Assembly: GCA_050633825.1 (NCBI GenBank)
Contig: JBOEHG010000007.1
Coordinates: 1-64,000 of the forward strand
DNA: 64,000 nt
Direction: 5' to 3'
Origin: CANLBN01 sp050633825
Lineage (GTDB): Bacteria; Pseudomonadota; Gammaproteobacteria; Pseudomonadales; Cellvibrionaceae
Shown here piece after piece: positions 62,842 to 64,000 of the stretch. How positions within the stretch are numbered: the stretch's first letter is position 1; every line of letters begins with the position of its first letter. The position numbers and the translations under genes were made by a program. The notes beneath the pieces are model-generated. The model was given only the letters and a program-made list of their open reading frames with translations. It was not told the DNA's origin and did not search any database.

Positions 62842-63711
62842 TTATTGCTTAATAAGTTTATCCAAAAGCTCCAGACCTAATCCTCTAACATCATCCCAAT
62901 CAGAGTCTTTTGCTTTAATAAGCCCCTTTTTTATCTTTAATGATTTAAGTAGTTCTTTTCCTTTAGGGTCATTATACATTTTGGCAAAAGCTTGTTGAAT
63001 AGAGGTATATGTTTTCTTATCTATTTTAGGGTGAGCGGCTATCGCATGTGGCGTATAGGCATTAGTCGTCCATAATATTTTTAATTGATCTTTGACTTTT
63101 GGTGGAGCATTGTTAAATGTTCGCTTTACGCCGCCGCCTGCGGGTAATATTCCTCGTGCTACATTTAAGTAAACGGAGTCATGGGAGGAAACGTATTTGG
63201 GGGTGAAGATAATATTATCGTTACTTAATTTCGCTCTTGGTAATACACTGGCTGCAAATGCGGCGGGTGAAGGAAAGGCTAATGTTTGCCCTGATAGTTG
63301 CTTAAGAGAATTCACGGGGCTATCTTTACGAACAACAATAATTCCACGTATAGGTTGATCTTTGCGTACGGCTAGAGCTTTATATCCAGGGTCGTTATTG
63401 AACACTGTAAAATGATAAGGATTCATATAGGCAAAATCATACTCTCCTGCGGCGAGATTCTTCTCGAATTCAGGGATATTCTTTGCCGTTTTGAATTGTA
63501 ATTTAATAGCCGATTTTTCATGTATATATTTGAATACGGGTGTCCATAATTTCGCAAGTTGCTTGGCTGATTGTTGGGGAACAACGGCAAAGGAATATGT
63601 TTTGTTATCAGCATAGGATAACGGTGCCATCAGGGTCGTTAAAGTGACAATGGCGACAGTTGTGATAGCTCGCGCTACTTTGATTATGCCGGCTCGGAAA
63701 CAATTTTTCAT
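62842..63711 (-). CDS. PhnD/phosphate-phosphonate-type periplasmic binding protein
   Basis: A 289-residue exported protein with a signal peptide (about 1-35, ending PLSYAD). FAVVPQQSAKQLAKLWTPVFKYIHEKSAIKLQFKTAKNIPEFEKNLAAGEYDFAYMNPYHF and IIVVRKDSPVNSLKQLSGQTLAFPSPAAFAASVLPRAKL are typical of PhnD-like binding proteins. No transporter genes lie beside it; the next gene, 2 bp on, is a histidine kinase. Such proteins act as periplasmic ligand sensors for kinases, so a sensing role is likely (inference). Confidence 0.88.
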   Translation of the reverse strand: MKNCFRAGIIKVARAITTVAIVTLTTLMAPLSYADNKTYSFAVVPQQSAKQLAKLWTPVFKYIHEKSAIKLQFKTAKNIPEFEKNLAAGEYDFAYMNPYHFTVFNNDPGYKALAVRKDQPIRGIIVVRKDSPVNSLKQLSGQTLAFPSPAAFAASVLPRAKLSNDNIIFTPKYVSSHDSVYLNVARGILPAGGGVKRTFNNAPPKVKDQLKILWTTNAYTPHAIAAHPKIDKKTYTSIQQAFAKMYNDPKGKELLKSLKIKKGLIKAKDSDWDDVRGLGLELLDKLIKQ

Positions 63712-63952
63712 GACAAATCTCTTTTCAAGGTAAGTTCACTATTTCTTTAGTATAGACAGCCCTTATCACTCGTATAGCGTGCTGAAGGAAGGAATTCGTC
63801 TAGATCGGCTGTTTCATATAGCAAACATTCCTTGTTTAGCCCTTATTTTTACAAGTATCTCTACTCTGGCCGCACATACACTAGGAATACTCTTATTTTT
63901 ATATGTATGACCATCTTTTCGGCTCTTTTTTGGCTTATTTCTCTGGCATTTA

Positions 63953-63999
63953 CAACGATGCAATATTAGTTGTAATATACAACTAATATTGCATCGTTG
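63953..63999. repeat. Perfect inverted repeat with 22-bp arms at the window end
   Basis: The left arm (63953-63974, beginning CAACGATGCA) is perfectly complementary to the right arm (63978-63999, ending TGCATCGTTG), with ATA between. No T tract is in view. It lies upstream of the PhnD-like gene in 288 bp without a gene. It may be a transcription-end hairpin of a gene outside the window, an operator or an element end. Confidence 0.85.
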
Positions 64000-64000
64000 A

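Overview
The window looks like a chromosome segment from a gammaproteobacterium of roughly 42% GC. It is probably related to the Pseudomonadales or Cellvibrionales, and most likely free-living or marine. That placement rests on gene order and protein character (rnpB next to mraZ; lpxC, M23 peptidase, secA, argJ, mutT in a row; pepA and holC divergent from lptFG), not on a database match. No tRNA, rRNA, CRISPR array, insertion sequence or phage gene is visible.

Region 1 (1-24904, all on +) is core. It opens with the 3' part of the RNase P RNA. A complete dcw cell-wall and division cluster follows: mraZ, rsmH, ftsL, ftsI, murE, murF, mraY, murD, ftsW, murG, murC, ddlB, ftsQ, ftsA, ftsZ. Most of these genes touch or overlap. 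The mra promoter carries a row of 10-bp-spaced MraZ-type boxes. A hairpin follows ftsZ. lpxC then has its own extended -10 promoter and a leader of about 265 nt, and ends at a good intrinsic terminator. An M23 peptidase, secA, argJ and mutT complete the block.

Region 2 (about 24950-34600) is accessory and of mixed strand. It holds a YHS-domain/AhpD-like pair divergent from an AraC regulator, with a possible 35-residue membrane peptide between them. A VOC protein, a uracil-DNA-glycosylase-like protein and a MAPEG protein follow. Next come an ECF sigma factor with a membrane partner, a double DoxX protein, an orphan outer-membrane-like protein with a nearby small sequence remnant, a hot-dog thioesterase and a small membrane protein.

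Region 3 (34700-44750) carries valS, holC and pepA on - and lptF-lptG on +. A two-gene cassette sits between valS and the acidic protein upstream of it: a HAMP protein with no output domain and a periplasmic solute-binding protein.

Region 4 (44760-51280, -) is the most unusual. It encodes a 1631-residue single-chain synthase (adenylation, ketoreductase, carrier, thioesterase) with no condensation or ketosynthase domain. A small secreted cysteine protein follows it on the same strand. An RDD membrane protein and a small exported protein lie upstream.

Region 5 (51690-64000) has an aromatic aminotransferase, greB, an S9 peptidase, tilS, a membrane-anchored VOC protein, an FMN reductase, a YdiJ-type 2-hydroxyacid dehydrogenase, and a PhnD-like binding protein paired with a sensor histidine kinase. 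The window ends in a perfect inverted repeat with 22-bp arms.
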